Source of the DNA: AP-15 sp963814805
GTDB lineage: Bacteria; Pseudomonadota; Alphaproteobacteria; ATCC43930; CGMCC-115725
Assembly: GCA_963814805.1 (NCBI GenBank)
Contig: CAWFER010000006.1
Coordinates: 248,001-312,000, forward strand
Length of the DNA stretch: 64,000 bases
Direction: 5' to 3'
The notes beneath the pieces are model-generated. The model had not been told where the DNA came from. It saw only the letters and a list, made by a program, of their open reading frames with translations, and did no database searches. Shown piece after piece: positions 1 to 9,331 of the stretch. Made by a program: the position numbers and the translations under genes. Every line of letters starts with the position of its first letter. Within the stretch, counting starts at the first letter, position 1.

Positions 1-282
1 TCCGCGAGCAGATTTCACGCTGCTGGAACATTCCGGCGGGCGCGCGCGACGCCAAGGATCTGGTGGTCGAGCTGCGGGTCCAGGTCGGACCCGACGGCAT
101 GGTTCAGCAGGCGACGATCGTCGATCAGGGCACGACTCGCCGATCCGTTCTTCCGTGCGGCGGCGGAAAGCGCCCGGCGCGCCTTTTTCAACCCGCTATG
201 CCGGCCGCTGCGCCTGCCCCCGGACAAATACGAGATCTGGAAGGACATGGTCGTCGATTTCAGCCCAAAGGACTTGTTATGA
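1..282 (+). CDS. tolA: TolA, C-terminal end (partial, one frameshift)
   Basis: C-terminal domain of TolA, the inner-membrane protein that crosses the periplasm to meet TolB and Pal in the Tol-Pal envelope system. The first 125 bases give the family signature SRCWNIPAGARDAKDL followed by VELRVQVGPDGMV. The frame then slips at the GGG of 128-130 (GGC expected), after which the conserved tail ADPFFRAAAESARRA and the end DKYEIWKDMVVDFSPKDLL follow. The stop at 280-282 overlaps the tolB ATG (ATGA), so the two are translationally coupled. The N-terminal membrane anchor and helical domain lie upstream of the window. The frameshift is probably a base-call error. Confidence 0.88.
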   Translation, partial: SASRFHAAGTFRRARATPRIWWSSCGSRSDPTAWFSRRRSSIRARLADPFFRAAAESARRAFFNPLCRPLRLPPDKYEIWKDMVVDFSPKDLL

Positions 283-1622
283 ACAAAGGCCGCTTCGTTT
301 TTTTCAGCGCGCTGATCGCCTGGTCCACGGCCCTGTTGTGGTCGGGCGGCCTGGCGCAGGCCGCGTTGCGGATCGACATCACCAGCGGCCAGGTTCAGCC
401 GATGCCGATCGCGATCCCGGCCTTTGCCGGGGCGAGCGGCGGCGAAGCCCAGGCGGGGAGCAACATCGCCGGGGTCATCTCGGCCGACCTGGCGAGTTCG
501 GGGTTGTTTCGCCCGCTCGACCCGCGAAGCTTTATCCAAAACGTGTCGGCCACCGACAGCGCCGCGCCGCAATTTGCCGACTGGCGCCAGATCAGCGCGC
601 AGGCGCTGGTCACCGGCGCGGTGCAAACCCAGGGAGACGGGCGGCTCGGGGTTCAGTTCCGGCTGTGGGACGTCGACGCCGAACAGCAGCTGACCGGCTT
701 CAGCTATACGACGACCCAGCAGAATTGGCGGCGCATCGCCCACATCATCGCCGACGAGATCTACAAGCGGATCACCGGCGAGGAGGGATACTTCGACACC
801 CGCATCGTCTATGTCGCCGAGTCGGGTCCGGCTCAGGCCCGGATCAAGCGCCTGGCCATCATGGACGAGGACGGCGCCAACAACCGCTATCTGACCGATG
901 GCCGGGCGCTGGTGTTGACCCCGCGCTTTTCGCCGACCGCGCAGGAGATCACCTATCTGTCCTACGCCGGCAAAACTCCGCGCGTCTACCTCCTGAACAT
1001 CGATACCGGGCAGCAGGAGGTGGTCGGCGATTTTCCCGGCATGAGTTTTGCCCCGCGGTTTTCGCCCGGCGGCAACCGGGTGATCTTGAGCCGTGCGATC
1101 AATGGCGCCAGCAACATCTTCGTTTACGATCTGCGCACCCACCAGGCGACGCAACTGACCAACGGCAATTCGATCGACACCTCGCCGTGCTATTCGCCCG
1201 ACGGCAGCCAGATCGTGTTCAACTCCGATCGGGGCGGGTCGCAGCAGCTCTATGTGATGAACGCCGATGGCGGCGACATCAGGCGGATCAGCTTCGGGTC
1301 GGGCCGGTATGGCACGCCGGTGTGGTCGCCGCGCGGCGACCTGATCGCCTTCACCAAAATCGGCAGCGGGTCGTTCTATATCGGGGTCATGCATCCGGAC
1401 GGTTCGGGAGAACGGCTGTTGACCCAGGGGTTTCTGGTCGAGGGGCCGACCTGGGCGCCCAACGGCCGGGTGCTGATGTATTTCAGCGAGGGGCCGTCCG
1501 ATTCGCGCGGCTACGGCGGTTCCCCGCACCTGCAAACAATCGACTTGACCGGGTTCAACCGCCGTGTCGTGCCTACTCCGGGCGCCGCGTCGGATCCGGC
1601 GTGGTCTCCCTTGCTGCGTTGA
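279..1622 (+). CDS. tolB: Tol-Pal system beta-propeller protein TolB
   Basis: Periplasmic TolB, 447 residues, which links Pal to TolA during outer-membrane constriction. The start codon overlaps the tolA stop. Residues 1 to about 28 form a Sec signal peptide ending AQA, followed by the N-terminal TolB domain (LRIDITSGQVQPMPIAIPAF). The C-terminal half has repeated PD40 blades with SPG/SPDG turns (RFSPGGNRVI, YSPDGSQIVF, WSPRGDLIAF). The gene is uninterrupted and of usual family length. pal follows 46 bases downstream in the same operon. Confidence 0.97.
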   Translation: MNKGRFVFFSALIAWSTALLWSGGLAQAALRIDITSGQVQPMPIAIPAFAGASGGEAQAGSNIAGVISADLASSGLFRPLDPRSFIQNVSATDSAAPQFADWRQISAQALVTGAVQTQGDGRLGVQFRLWDVDAEQQLTGFSYTTTQQNWRRIAHIIADEIYKRITGEEGYFDTRIVYVAESGPAQARIKRLAIMDEDGANNRYLTDGRALVLTPRFSPTAQEITYLSYAGKTPRVYLLNIDTGQQEVVGDFPGMSFAPRFSPGGNRVILSRAINGASNIFVYDLRTHQATQLTNGNSIDTSPCYSPDGSQIVFNSDRGGSQQLYVMNADGGDIRRISFGSGRYGTPVWSPRGDLIAFTKIGSGSFYIGVMHPDGSGERLLTQGFLVEGPTWAPNGRVLMYFSEGPSDSRGYGGSPHLQTIDLTGFNRRVVPTPGAASDPAWSPLLR

Positions 1623-1668
1623 GCGGCCAGCGGATATTGTCCACGCCTTTTCGAGGGGATTTTACCAG

Positions 1669-2166
1669 ATGCGGATCAAGATCATCGGCTTTGTCGGAGT
1701 GCTTTTTCTGCTCGCCGCTTGCAGCACCACGCCGCCGCCGCCGCCCGGCCCTCCCGGCGGCCCCGGCGGCCCGGGCGGCGCGGCCGGCATGGCCCCGGGG
1801 GCGGCGGTGCCGGGCTCGCAGCAGGATCTGGCGCAGACCGCGGGGGATCGGGTCTTTTTCGCGTTCAACCGATCGGATATCAGCCCCCAAGCGCAGCAGA
1901 TCCTGGAGCGGCAGGCGAGCTGGCTGCAGCACTATCCGAACGTCACCGTGACCATCGAAGGCCATTGCGACGAGCGCGGCACGCGCGAATATAACCTCGC
2001 CCTCGGCGAGCGCCGCGCCGATGCGGTCAAAAACGTGCTGGTCGCCGCCGGCATCCCGGCCTCGCGCATCGCCACCATCAGCTATGGCAAGGAGCGCCCG
2101 ATCGTGCCGGGCTCGAACGAAGCGGCCTGGGCGCAGAACCGCGTCGCCATCACCACAGTCAATTGA
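1669..2166 (+). CDS. pal: Peptidoglycan-associated lipoprotein Pal
   Basis: Outer-membrane lipoprotein of 165 residues that binds peptidoglycan and TolB. A short signal peptide ends in the lipobox LAAC with the lipidated cysteine at residue 18. A Pro/Gly-rich linker (PPPPPGPPGGPGG) leads to an OmpA-like peptidoglycan-binding domain with the motif EGHCDERGTREYNLALGERR and the end SYGKERP. The start was chosen for the signal peptide; an upstream in-frame ATG would add residues in front of it. The stop codon lies in the first unit of a 13-base tandem repeat, so repeat changes could alter the C-terminus. Confidence 0.97.
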   Translation: MRIKIIGFVGVLFLLAACSTTPPPPPGPPGGPGGPGGAAGMAPGAAVPGSQQDLAQTAGDRVFFAFNRSDISPQAQQILERQASWLQHYPNVTVTIEGHCDERGTREYNLALGERRADAVKNVLVAAGIPASRIATISYGKERPIVPGSNEAAWAQNRVAITTVN

Positions 2167-2212
2167 GCCTGGCAATTGAGTCTGGCGATTGAGCCTGGCG
2201 ATTGAGCCTGGC
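2161..2212 (+). repeat. Four tandem copies of a 13-base unit at the pal stop
   Basis: Four head-to-tail units of the type (a/g)attgagcctggc begin at 2161, 2174, 2187 and 2200. The second has one substitution (tctggc). The first contains the pal TGA. The array lies just before a possible terminator hairpin. Confidence 0.9.
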
Positions 2213-2507
2213 GAATAAGCTTGCCGCCGGTCCCGGCCATCCGGGCCGGGTTTCGCTTTCGATGGCTGCGGCGGGTCGGACCGCGAGGGACGCAAGGCTC
2301 GTGCTCGATTGGTCCGCCGCCAGCCGTTCGATCCGCCGGACCTGGCGCATTCGTCATTTAGCCGATATGCCCGCGGGTCCGGGCACGGGTCGAGGATGCC
2401 CTTTTTTTGCCCGAAACCGGCTCCAGACTGTGGGATGCTTCGCGTCGGCCGAGCACCCCCGCTGCGCCACCCCCCGGCTGCCGCGCGCATTCGATGAGGC
2501 CCTGCTG
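2167..2507. other. Intergenic region pal to cpoB
   Basis: No convincing gene is visible on either strand in these 341 bases. They hold the rest of the 13-base tandem repeat, a GC-rich hairpin followed by T-rich sequence at 2232-2260, and the leader of cpoB. I see no clear promoter. Confidence 0.6.
2232..2260 (+). terminator. Candidate intrinsic terminator after pal
   Basis: A 7-base perfect stem (CCCGGCC at 2232-2238, GGCCGGG at 2244-2250, loop ATCCG) is followed by TTTCGCTTTC. The U-tract is interrupted, so it may be a weak terminator or attenuator between pal and cpoB. Confidence 0.45.
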
Positions 2508-3559
2508 ATGATCCGGCGCTCGATCCTGCCGCAAGCGCGTCCGACCCTGTTGCTGCTGATGCTTTCGATGGCGGCGGTGCCGATGGCCTACGGCCAGGAT
2601 GCCGGCACTCAGGACGCGGCGACGCAGGAGCGCCTCGACCGCATCGAACGCGACCTCAGCATGCTTCAGCGCCAAGTCTACCGCGACGGCGGCGACGAGG
2701 CGCCGTCCGCGGGGCAGAGCGGCAATGTCGCCGTCAACCTTCAGGTCCGGATGGATCGGCTCGAGCAGCAGATGCGCGACCTGACCGGGCGGGTCGAGGA
2801 CATGACCAACGATGTCGCTCAGCTGCGCCAGCGGCTCGAGCAGGTGAACAGCGACATCGAGGTGCGGCTCAGCCAGGGCGGCGGATCGGGCCAGGGCGGC
2901 GGATCGGGCCAGGGCGGCGGACCGGGATTGCCGCCGGCGACGGCGGCGACCTCTGGCGAACCTCCGGTCCGCTGACGCGGCGCCGGCCTATCGCCGGCCG
3001 CGGCCAGCCGAGGACCTGCCGGCGCCTGACCGGTCGGCGAATTTCGGCACGCTGACCCCGCCGGCCGCCCGACCAACGCCGGAACCAGCGCTATCCGGGG
3101 CCCGCCGGGTCGCCTGCGCAGACGGCGAGCGCCGGCAGCTTGCGCCCGGCCCGGCGACGGAGACCTTGCCGTCGGGCTCGCCATCGGCCCAGTACAATGC
3201 CGCCTTCGGTCTGTTGCGACGGGCCGACTATCCGGCGGCCGAAGACGCGCTGCGCAACTTCATCCAGCAATATCCGACCAATCCGCTGGCCGGCAATGCC
3301 CAGTATTGGCTGGGCGAGAGCTTTTACGTGCGCGGCAAATACGCCGATGCGGCGGCGGCCTTTGCCGAGGGCTACAAGCGCTACCCGCGCGGACCCAAGG
3401 CGGCCGACGGTCTCTTGAAGCTCGGCATGTCGCTCGCGCGCGCCAACCAGAAGCACAATGCGTGCATCGCGCTGATGCAGCTCGACCACCAGTTCCCGCA
3501 CTCCGGGCAGCGCCATCAAGGATCGCTCGGCGCAGGAGAAAAAACGGCTCGGGTGCTGA
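2508..3559 (+). CDS. cpoB: Cell division coordinator CpoB/YbgF (frameshifted)
   Basis: Periplasmic partner of the Tol-Pal system. Reading from 2508 gives a signal peptide (LLLLMLSMAAVPMAYGQ) and then a coiled-coil trimerisation region with heptads (LDRIERDLSMLQRQV, MDRLEQQMRDLTGRVEDM). A Gly/Ser linker built from three 18-base repeats at 2874-2927 (QGGGSG) follows. The frame slips near 2971, and the TPR domain follows from about 3190 (AQYNAAFGLLRRADYPAAE, NPLAGNAQYWLGESFYVRGK). A second slip near 3500 gives the tail SAIKDRSAQEKKRLGC. The order pal-cpoB-tilS is standard in alphaproteobacteria. The shifts are most likely sequence errors. Confidence 0.88.
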
Positions 3560-3586
3560 GCCCACCGGCGGCGGCGCCGCCTCTGG

Positions 3587-4880
3587 GTGCTCGCCGAGTT
3601 CGCCGCCGCGCTCGACCGGCTCGCCGCCTTCGAGAGCGCGCCGTTTGTGGCCGTCGGCGTGTCGGGCGGTCCCGATAGCTTGGCGCTGGCGATCCTGGCC
3701 GACCGCTGGGCGCGGGCGCGCGGCGGCGAGATCTGCGCGCTGACCGTCGATCACCGTCTGCGGCCGGAAAGCGGCGCCGAGATCCGGCGGCTCGCCGGCT
3801 GGCTGTCGGCGCGCGCGATCCGGCACAAGGTCCTCGTCTGGGACGAGGAAAAACCGGCGACCGGGATCCAGGAAGCGGCTCGCGCCGCCCGCTATCGGCT
3901 GCTCGCCGGCTGGTGCCGCGAGCATGGCTGCCTGCATCTGTTGACCGCGCATCACCGCGACGATCAGGCCGAGACCCATCTGATCCGCCGGGAAGCGGGC
4001 AGCGGCGCCGACGGGCTGGCCGGAATGTCGGCGGTGCGCGAGCTCGATTGCTGCCGCATCCTGCGCCCGTTGCTCGGGGTTCCCAAGGCGCGCCTGGCCG
4101 CGATGCTCGACCTCGAAGGTCAGCCCTTTATCGCCGATCCGAGCAATCGCGACCCGGCCTTCGCCCGCGGGCGCCTGCGCGTCGGCGCCGAGGCCGCGAG
4201 CGCCGGCGATCTCGAAGCCGCTGCTCGACGCCGCGGGCCGGCTCGGCGGCGAGCGGGCGGCCCGGCAACCGGCGCGCAACGAGTTGCTGGCGCGGGCGGT
4301 CAGCCTGCACCCGGCCGGCTTCGCGGTGCTCGATTGCGCGCCGCTGCTGGCGGCGCCCGCCGATATTGCCGAGCGGGCTCTCAGCGCCGTCGTCACCATG
4401 CTGGGCGGCGGCCGTTATCCGCCGCGGCGCCGGCGGGTCGCCCGGCTGCTTCGCGTTCTCGCCGGCGACATGCCCGGCGGCGATACGCTCGGCGGCTGCC
4501 GGTTTGTCGCCTGGCGCGGGCGCACGGCTGGTGCTGCGCGAGCTCGCGGCGGCTGCCGGCCCGGTCCGGGTCGCGCCGGGAAGCCAGCCTGCTGTGGGAC
4601 CGACGCTTCCGGATCGCGCTGCCGGCGACCGCCGCCGGCCCGCTCAACCTCGACTATCTCGGCGCCGACGGCGTCGCCGAACTCGGCCGCCGGGCGCGGC
4701 GACAGCCGCCGGCTGGAGCTGCCGCCATTGCTGCACGCGATTTTGCCGGCGTTGCGGGATGAAACGGGCATCCTCGCCGTTCCTCATCTCGGGTACCGAC
4801 GCGACGGAGCGGCGCTGTTGCCAAAGCTCATTTTCCGACCTGTCCAATCTTTGTCCGATGCGGGGTTTGCAGTTGTTTAA
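3587..4880 (+). CDS. tilS: tRNA(Ile)-lysidine synthase TilS (frameshifted)
   Basis: TilS uses ATP to attach lysine to C34 of the CAU-anticodon tRNA-Ile, so that it reads AUA. A GTG start lies 28 bases after cpoB. The PP-loop SGGPDS sits near residue 25, followed by TVDHRLRPES and the family motif LLTAHHRDDQAET. The reading frame is broken at least four times (near 4195, 4520, 4580 and 4690). Stitching the frames gives about 431 residues, a normal full length, ending in the C-terminal domain (ILAVPHLGYRRDGA). The enzyme is normally essential, so these breaks are unlikely to be real. Confidence 0.87.
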
Positions 4881-4991
4881 GCGGGCGCGCTTCTTATCTC
4901 ATACCATGGCAAAAATGGTCGCGGACCGGGATCGTTCGGCGTAGGCTTGTCGGGCGCGCGCTGCCCGGCTCGGTAGGGAAAGGCGTTTGTT

Positions 4992-6915
4992 GTGAACAAT
5001 TTCGGCAAGAATCTCGCCCTGTGGATCGTGATCGGGCTGCTTCTCGTCGCGCTTTTCAATCTGTTTCAGACCTCGTCCAACCGCGGACCGCAATCGACCC
5101 TGGCCTTTTCCGATTTCCTCAACGACGTCAATCGCGGCCAGGTCTCGGACGTGACCATTCAGGGCAATACGATCAACGGTCATTTCACCGACAGCCGGGC
5201 GTTTTCGACCTACGCGCCGAACGACCCCGAGCCTGGTCACCAAGCTCGTCGACAAGGGCGTGCGGATTTCGGCCGCCCCGGTCGACGACAACGTGCCCTC
5301 GCTGTTTGGCGTGCTGATTTCCTGGTTCCCGATGCTGCTCCTGATCGGCGTGTGGATTTTCTTCATGCGCCAGATGCAGGGCGGCGGCGGCCGGGCGATG
5401 GGCTTTGGCAAGAGCCGGGCGCGGCTGCTGACCGAGAAGGTCGGGCGCATCACCTTTGAGGATGTCGCCGGGATCGACGAGGCCAAGCAGGAGCTCGAGG
5501 AGATCGTCGAGTACCTCAAGGATCCGCAGAAATTTCAGCGCCTCGGCGGCAAGATCCCCAAAGGCGTGCTGCTGGTCGGGCCGCCGGGCACCGGCAAGAC
5601 CCTGCTCGCGCGCGCGATCGCCGGCGAGGCCAACGTGCCGTTCTTCACGATCTCGGGCTCCGATTTTGTCGAGATGTTCGTCGGCGTCGGCGCCAGCCGG
5701 GTGCGCGACATGTTCGAGCAGGGCAAGAAAAACGCGCCCTGCATCATCTTCATCGACGAGATCGACGCGGTCGGCCGGCATCGCGGCGCCGGGCTCGGCG
5801 GCGGCAACGACGAGCGCGAGCAGACCCTGAACCAGCTGCTGGTCGAGATGGACGGGTTCGAGGCCAATGAAGGCGTGATCCTGATCGCCGCCACCAACCG
5901 GCCCGACGTGCTCGATCCGGCATTGCTGCGGCCCGGCCGCTTCGACCGCCAGGTGGTGGTGCCCAACCCCGACGTCGTCGGCCGCGAGAAAATTCTCAAG
6001 GTCCACATGCGCAAGGTGCCGCTCGCCTCGGATGTCGACGCCAAGATCATCGCCCGCGGCACGCCCGGCTTCTCCGGCGCCGATCTCGCCAACCTCGTCA
6101 ACGAGGCGGCGCTGATGGCGGCGCGGCGCGGCAAGCGCTCGGTGGCGATGGGCGAGTTCGAACAGGCCAAGGACAAGGTCATGATGGGCGCCGAACGGCG
6201 CTCGATGGTGATGACCGAGGACGAGAAGAAGCTGACCGCCTATCACGAATCCGGGCATGCGCTCTGCATGCTTTATGCCGAGGGACACGAGCCGCTGCAC
6301 AAAGTCACGATCATCCCGCGCGGCCGCGCGCTCGGCATCACCATGTATTTGCCCGAACGTGACAAGTACAGCCAGTCGAAGCTCGAAATCAAAGCCATGG
6401 TGGCGAGCCTGTTCGGCGGCCGGGTCGCCGAAGAGCTGATCTTCGGCACCGAACGGGTCACGACCGGCGCCGCCGACGACATCCGCCGGGCGACCTATCT
6501 GGCGCGGCGCATGGTCACCGAGTTCGGGTTCAGCGAAAAACTCGGGCCGTTGCGCTACAGCGAAAACGAGGAGGAGGTCTTCCTCGGCCATTCGGTCACC
6601 CAGCGCAAGAACGTCTCGGACGCGACCGCCAGGGTCATCGACGAGGAGATCCGCCGCATCGTCGACGAGGGCGAGCAGACGGCGCGCGACATCCTGACCA
6701 CCCGGCTCGACGAACTGCATGCGCTGGCCAAGGGTTTGCTCGAATACGAGACCTTGTCGGCCGATGAGATCCGCCGGATCATCAAGGGCGAGCGCATCGT
6801 GCGCGAAGCCGCGGCGCCGCCGCAGAGCGACGATGCCCGTCCGGGCCGGCGCAGTTCGGTCCCGCCAGCCGGCCGCCCGACCGGGCTCGAGCCCGAGCCA
6901 CAACCCGGCGGTTGA
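4992..6915 (+). CDS. ftsH: ATP-dependent zinc metalloprotease FtsH (one frameshift)
   Basis: Membrane-anchored AAA+ protease that degrades membrane and short-lived proteins. A GTG start gives the N-terminal membrane segment LALWIVIGLLLVALFNLF and a periplasmic domain; a second membrane segment lies near 5305-5365. Then come Walker A (GPPGTGKT, about residue 196), Walker B (IIFIDEIDAVG), the second region of homology (RPGRFDRQ) and the zinc site HESGH near residue 417. The stitched protein has about 641 residues. One extra C in the CCCC run at 5225-5228 shifts the frame; removing it restores NDPSLVTKLVDKGVRI. The C-terminal tail is Pro-rich. Confidence 0.95.
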
Positions 6916-7008
6916 TCGACACGCTCCGGTCCGGTTTCCCCGGGCTGGTGTTTTCGGTCATTTGGGCGCAAGGCGGCTCTTTCCGAAGACGGGGAAGCCG
7001 CTAATCTC

Positions 7009-7028
7009 TTGTTAACCAATATTAACAA
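7009..7028. promoter_or_regulatory. Inverted repeat in the AT-rich island upstream of glmM
   Basis: TTGTTAA (7009-7015) and TTAACAA (7022-7028) are perfect 7-base arms around CCAATA, inside an AT-rich stretch unlike its GC-rich surroundings. A TTGACT box at 7038 and TATATT at 7066 follow, but the 22-base gap is too wide for a normal sigma-70 promoter. This is a plausible control region for glmM-thiD; no specific regulator is implied. Confidence 0.4.
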
Positions 7029-7108
7029 AATAGTCGTTTGACTCCGCGCCATGTTTTAGATGAATTATATTGTCGCGGGGACACTTCAACCGGTCTGGGG
7101 TCGCCACG

Positions 7109-8501
7109 ATGCGCAAGCTCTTCGGCACTGACGGGATCCGTGGGACTGCGAACACCGAACCGATGACGCCGGAAACCGCGCTCAAAGTCGCGATGGCGGT
7201 CGGCGAATCCTTCAAGAACGGCGCGCACAAGCATCTCGTCGTCATCGGCAAGGATACCCGCCTCTCGGGGTACATGCTCGAACCGGCGCTGACCGCCGGA
7301 TTTGTCACGATGGGCATGGACGTGGTGCTGGTCGGGCCGTTGCCGACCCCGGCGATCGCGATGCTGACGCGCAGCCTGCGCGCCGATATCGGCGTCGTGC
7401 TGTCGGCCTCGCACAACCCTTACGGCGACAACGGCATCAAGCTCTTCGGGCGCGACGGCTACAAACTGTCGGATGAATTCGAGCAGCGGATCGAAGCCCG
7501 CCTCGGCCGCGGGCCGGGCCGGCGCGCGGTTCCCGCCGAACTCGGCCGGGTCAAGCGGCTCGACGACGCCGGCGGCCGCTACATCGAGTTCGTCAAGCAG
7601 AGCTTCCCGCGCGGGCTGCGGCTCGACGGCCTGCGCATCGTCGTCGATTGCGCTCACGGCGCCGGCTACAAGGTGGCGCCGACGGTATTCTGGGAACTGG
7701 GCGCCGAAGTCTTCGCGCTCGGGGTGTCGCCGGACGGGCTCAACATCAACCGCGAATGCGGGGCGCTGATGCCCGAGCAGATGCGTCGCGAGGTGCTGGC
7801 GCGGCGCGCCGATATCGGGATCGCGCTCGACGGCGACGCCGATCGGCTGATCATTGCCGACGAGCACGGGGTCACTCTCGACGGCGACCAATTGATGGCG
7901 CTGATCGCCACCGGATTGGCGCGCAGCGGCCGGCTCGCCGGCGGCGCGCTTGGTGGCGACGGTGATGTCCAATCTCGGGCTCGAACGGTTTCTCACCGGT
8001 CAGGGGATCGAGCTGCACCGCACCGCGGTCGGCGACCGCTATGTCGTCGAGAAGATGCGCGCGCTCGGCTGCAATCTCGGCGGCGAGCAATCGGGCCATA
8101 TCATTCTCGCCGACTACGCGACGACCGGCGACGGCTTGATCGCGGCGCTGCAGGTTCTGGCCTCGATCGTCGAGACCGGCCGCCCGGCGAGCGAAATCTG
8201 CCGGCTCTTCGCCCCGGTCCCGCAACGGACGAGCAGCGTGCGCCACGGCGAGGCCGCGCCGCTCGACCACACCATCGTCAAGGAGGCGATCGCCGATGGC
8301 GAGGCCCGGCTCGGCAGCGGCGGCCGGCTGGTGATCCGGCGATCGGGCACCGAGCCGGTGATCCGGGTCATGGCCGAGGGCGAGGACGAAGAATTGGTGG
8401 CTGCGGTGGTCGAAGACATCTGCGCTGCGATCCGCTCGGCCGCCGCCGATGGTGCGCCGCCGACAACGTCATATCCGCCCGCCGCGCAGGCGGCGGAATA
8501 G
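7109..8501 (+). CDS. glmM: Phosphoglucosamine mutase GlmM (one frameshift)
   Basis: Converts glucosamine-6-phosphate to glucosamine-1-phosphate for UDP-GlcNAc and cell-wall synthesis. The protein starts MRKLFGTDGIRGTAN. The phosphoserine loop SASHNP has the catalytic serine near residue 101, the metal loop is DGDADRL, and the phosphate-binding loop RRSGTEPVIRVM lies near the end. The frame breaks at CTTG 7949-7952; with CTG the reading runs on as GGALVATVMSNLGLERFL. The stitched length of about 464 residues is normal. thiD begins 17 bases after the stop. Confidence 0.94.
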
Positions 8502-8518
8502 ATGCAGGTCGTGGCGTA

Positions 8519-9325
8519 ATGCGCGGGCGGGTCCTGATCGTCGCCGGCTCGGATTCCGGGGGCGGCGCCGGCATCCAGGCCGACATCAAGACGGTGACCA
8601 TGCAGGGCGCCTACGCGGCGACCGCGATCACCGCGCTGACCGCGCAGAACACCGAGGGCGTCTTTGGCGTGCTGCCGATCCCGCCGGAGTTCATCCGTCG
8701 GCAGATCGAAGTGGTGCTCGACGACATCGGCGCCGATGCGATCAAGACCGGAATGCTGCACGACGCGGCGGTGATCGAGGCGGTCGCCGCGGTCTTGCAG
8801 GAGCGGGCGGCGGGGATCCCGCTGGTGGTCGATCCGGTGATGGTCGCCAAGGGCGGCGCGCGGCTGATCGATCCCGACGCGATCGGCGCGCTGAAGCAGC
8901 GGTTGATCGCCCGCGCCACGGTGCTGACCCCGAACCTGCCGGAAGCCGAGACCCTGTGCGGCATGTCAATCGGCGACCTGACGGCGATGCGGCGCGCCGG
9001 CGAGATGCTGCTGGCGCTTGGCTGCCGCGCGGTGCTGGTCAAGGGCGGGCATCTTCCCGGCGCTACGGTGTCGGATGTGCTGGTCACCGGCGCGGGCGCG
9101 CGGATCTGGGAGAGCCCGCGGATCGACACCCGCCACACCCACGGCACCGGCTGCACCCTCGCCTCGGCGATCGCCGCCGGCCTCGCCCGGGGCCGCGACA
9201 TCGAGAGCGCCGTCGACCACGCTCGGGACTATGTGCGCCAGGCGATCGCCAGCGCCCCCGGTCTCGGCCGCGGCCACGGCCCGCTCGACCACGCCCATCC
9301 GCTGACCGCCGCGGCAAGCCGGTAG
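8519..9325 (+). CDS. thiD: Hydroxymethylpyrimidine (phosphate) kinase ThiD
   Basis: Cytoplasmic kinase of thiamine synthesis that phosphorylates HMP and HMP-phosphate. The gene encodes 268 residues and is uninterrupted. Ribokinase-fold motifs are clear: VAGSDSGGGAGIQADIKT near the N-terminus, KTGML and VDPVMVAKGG in the middle, and the anion-hole motif HTHGTGCTLASAIAA near residue 210. It sits between glmM and a PhzF-like gene with short gaps, so all three are probably cotranscribed. No TPP riboswitch is seen upstream. Confidence 0.95.
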   Translation: MRGRVLIVAGSDSGGGAGIQADIKTVTMQGAYAATAITALTAQNTEGVFGVLPIPPEFIRRQIEVVLDDIGADAIKTGMLHDAAVIEAVAAVLQERAAGIPLVVDPVMVAKGGARLIDPDAIGALKQRLIARATVLTPNLPEAETLCGMSIGDLTAMRRAGEMLLALGCRAVLVKGGHLPGATVSDVLVTGAGARIWESPRIDTRHTHGTGCTLASAIAAGLARGRDIESAVDHARDYVRQAIASAPGLGRGHGPLDHAHPLTAAASR

Positions 9326-9331
9326 AAAGCA

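Noticed and set aside
5220..5235. Programmed ribosomal frameshift in ftsH
   Set aside because: The site is a plain C-run without a slippery heptamer or a downstream structure, and similar one-base insertions occur in many other genes nearby. Sequence error is simpler.
5185..6903. A 572-codon open frame antisense to ftsH, and similar long antisense frames over tolB, prpE, the Gld operon and oxc/chrA
   Set aside because: High GC removes stop codons from the antisense frame. The translations are Arg/Asp/His-rich with no family motifs, while the sense strand carries conserved proteins.
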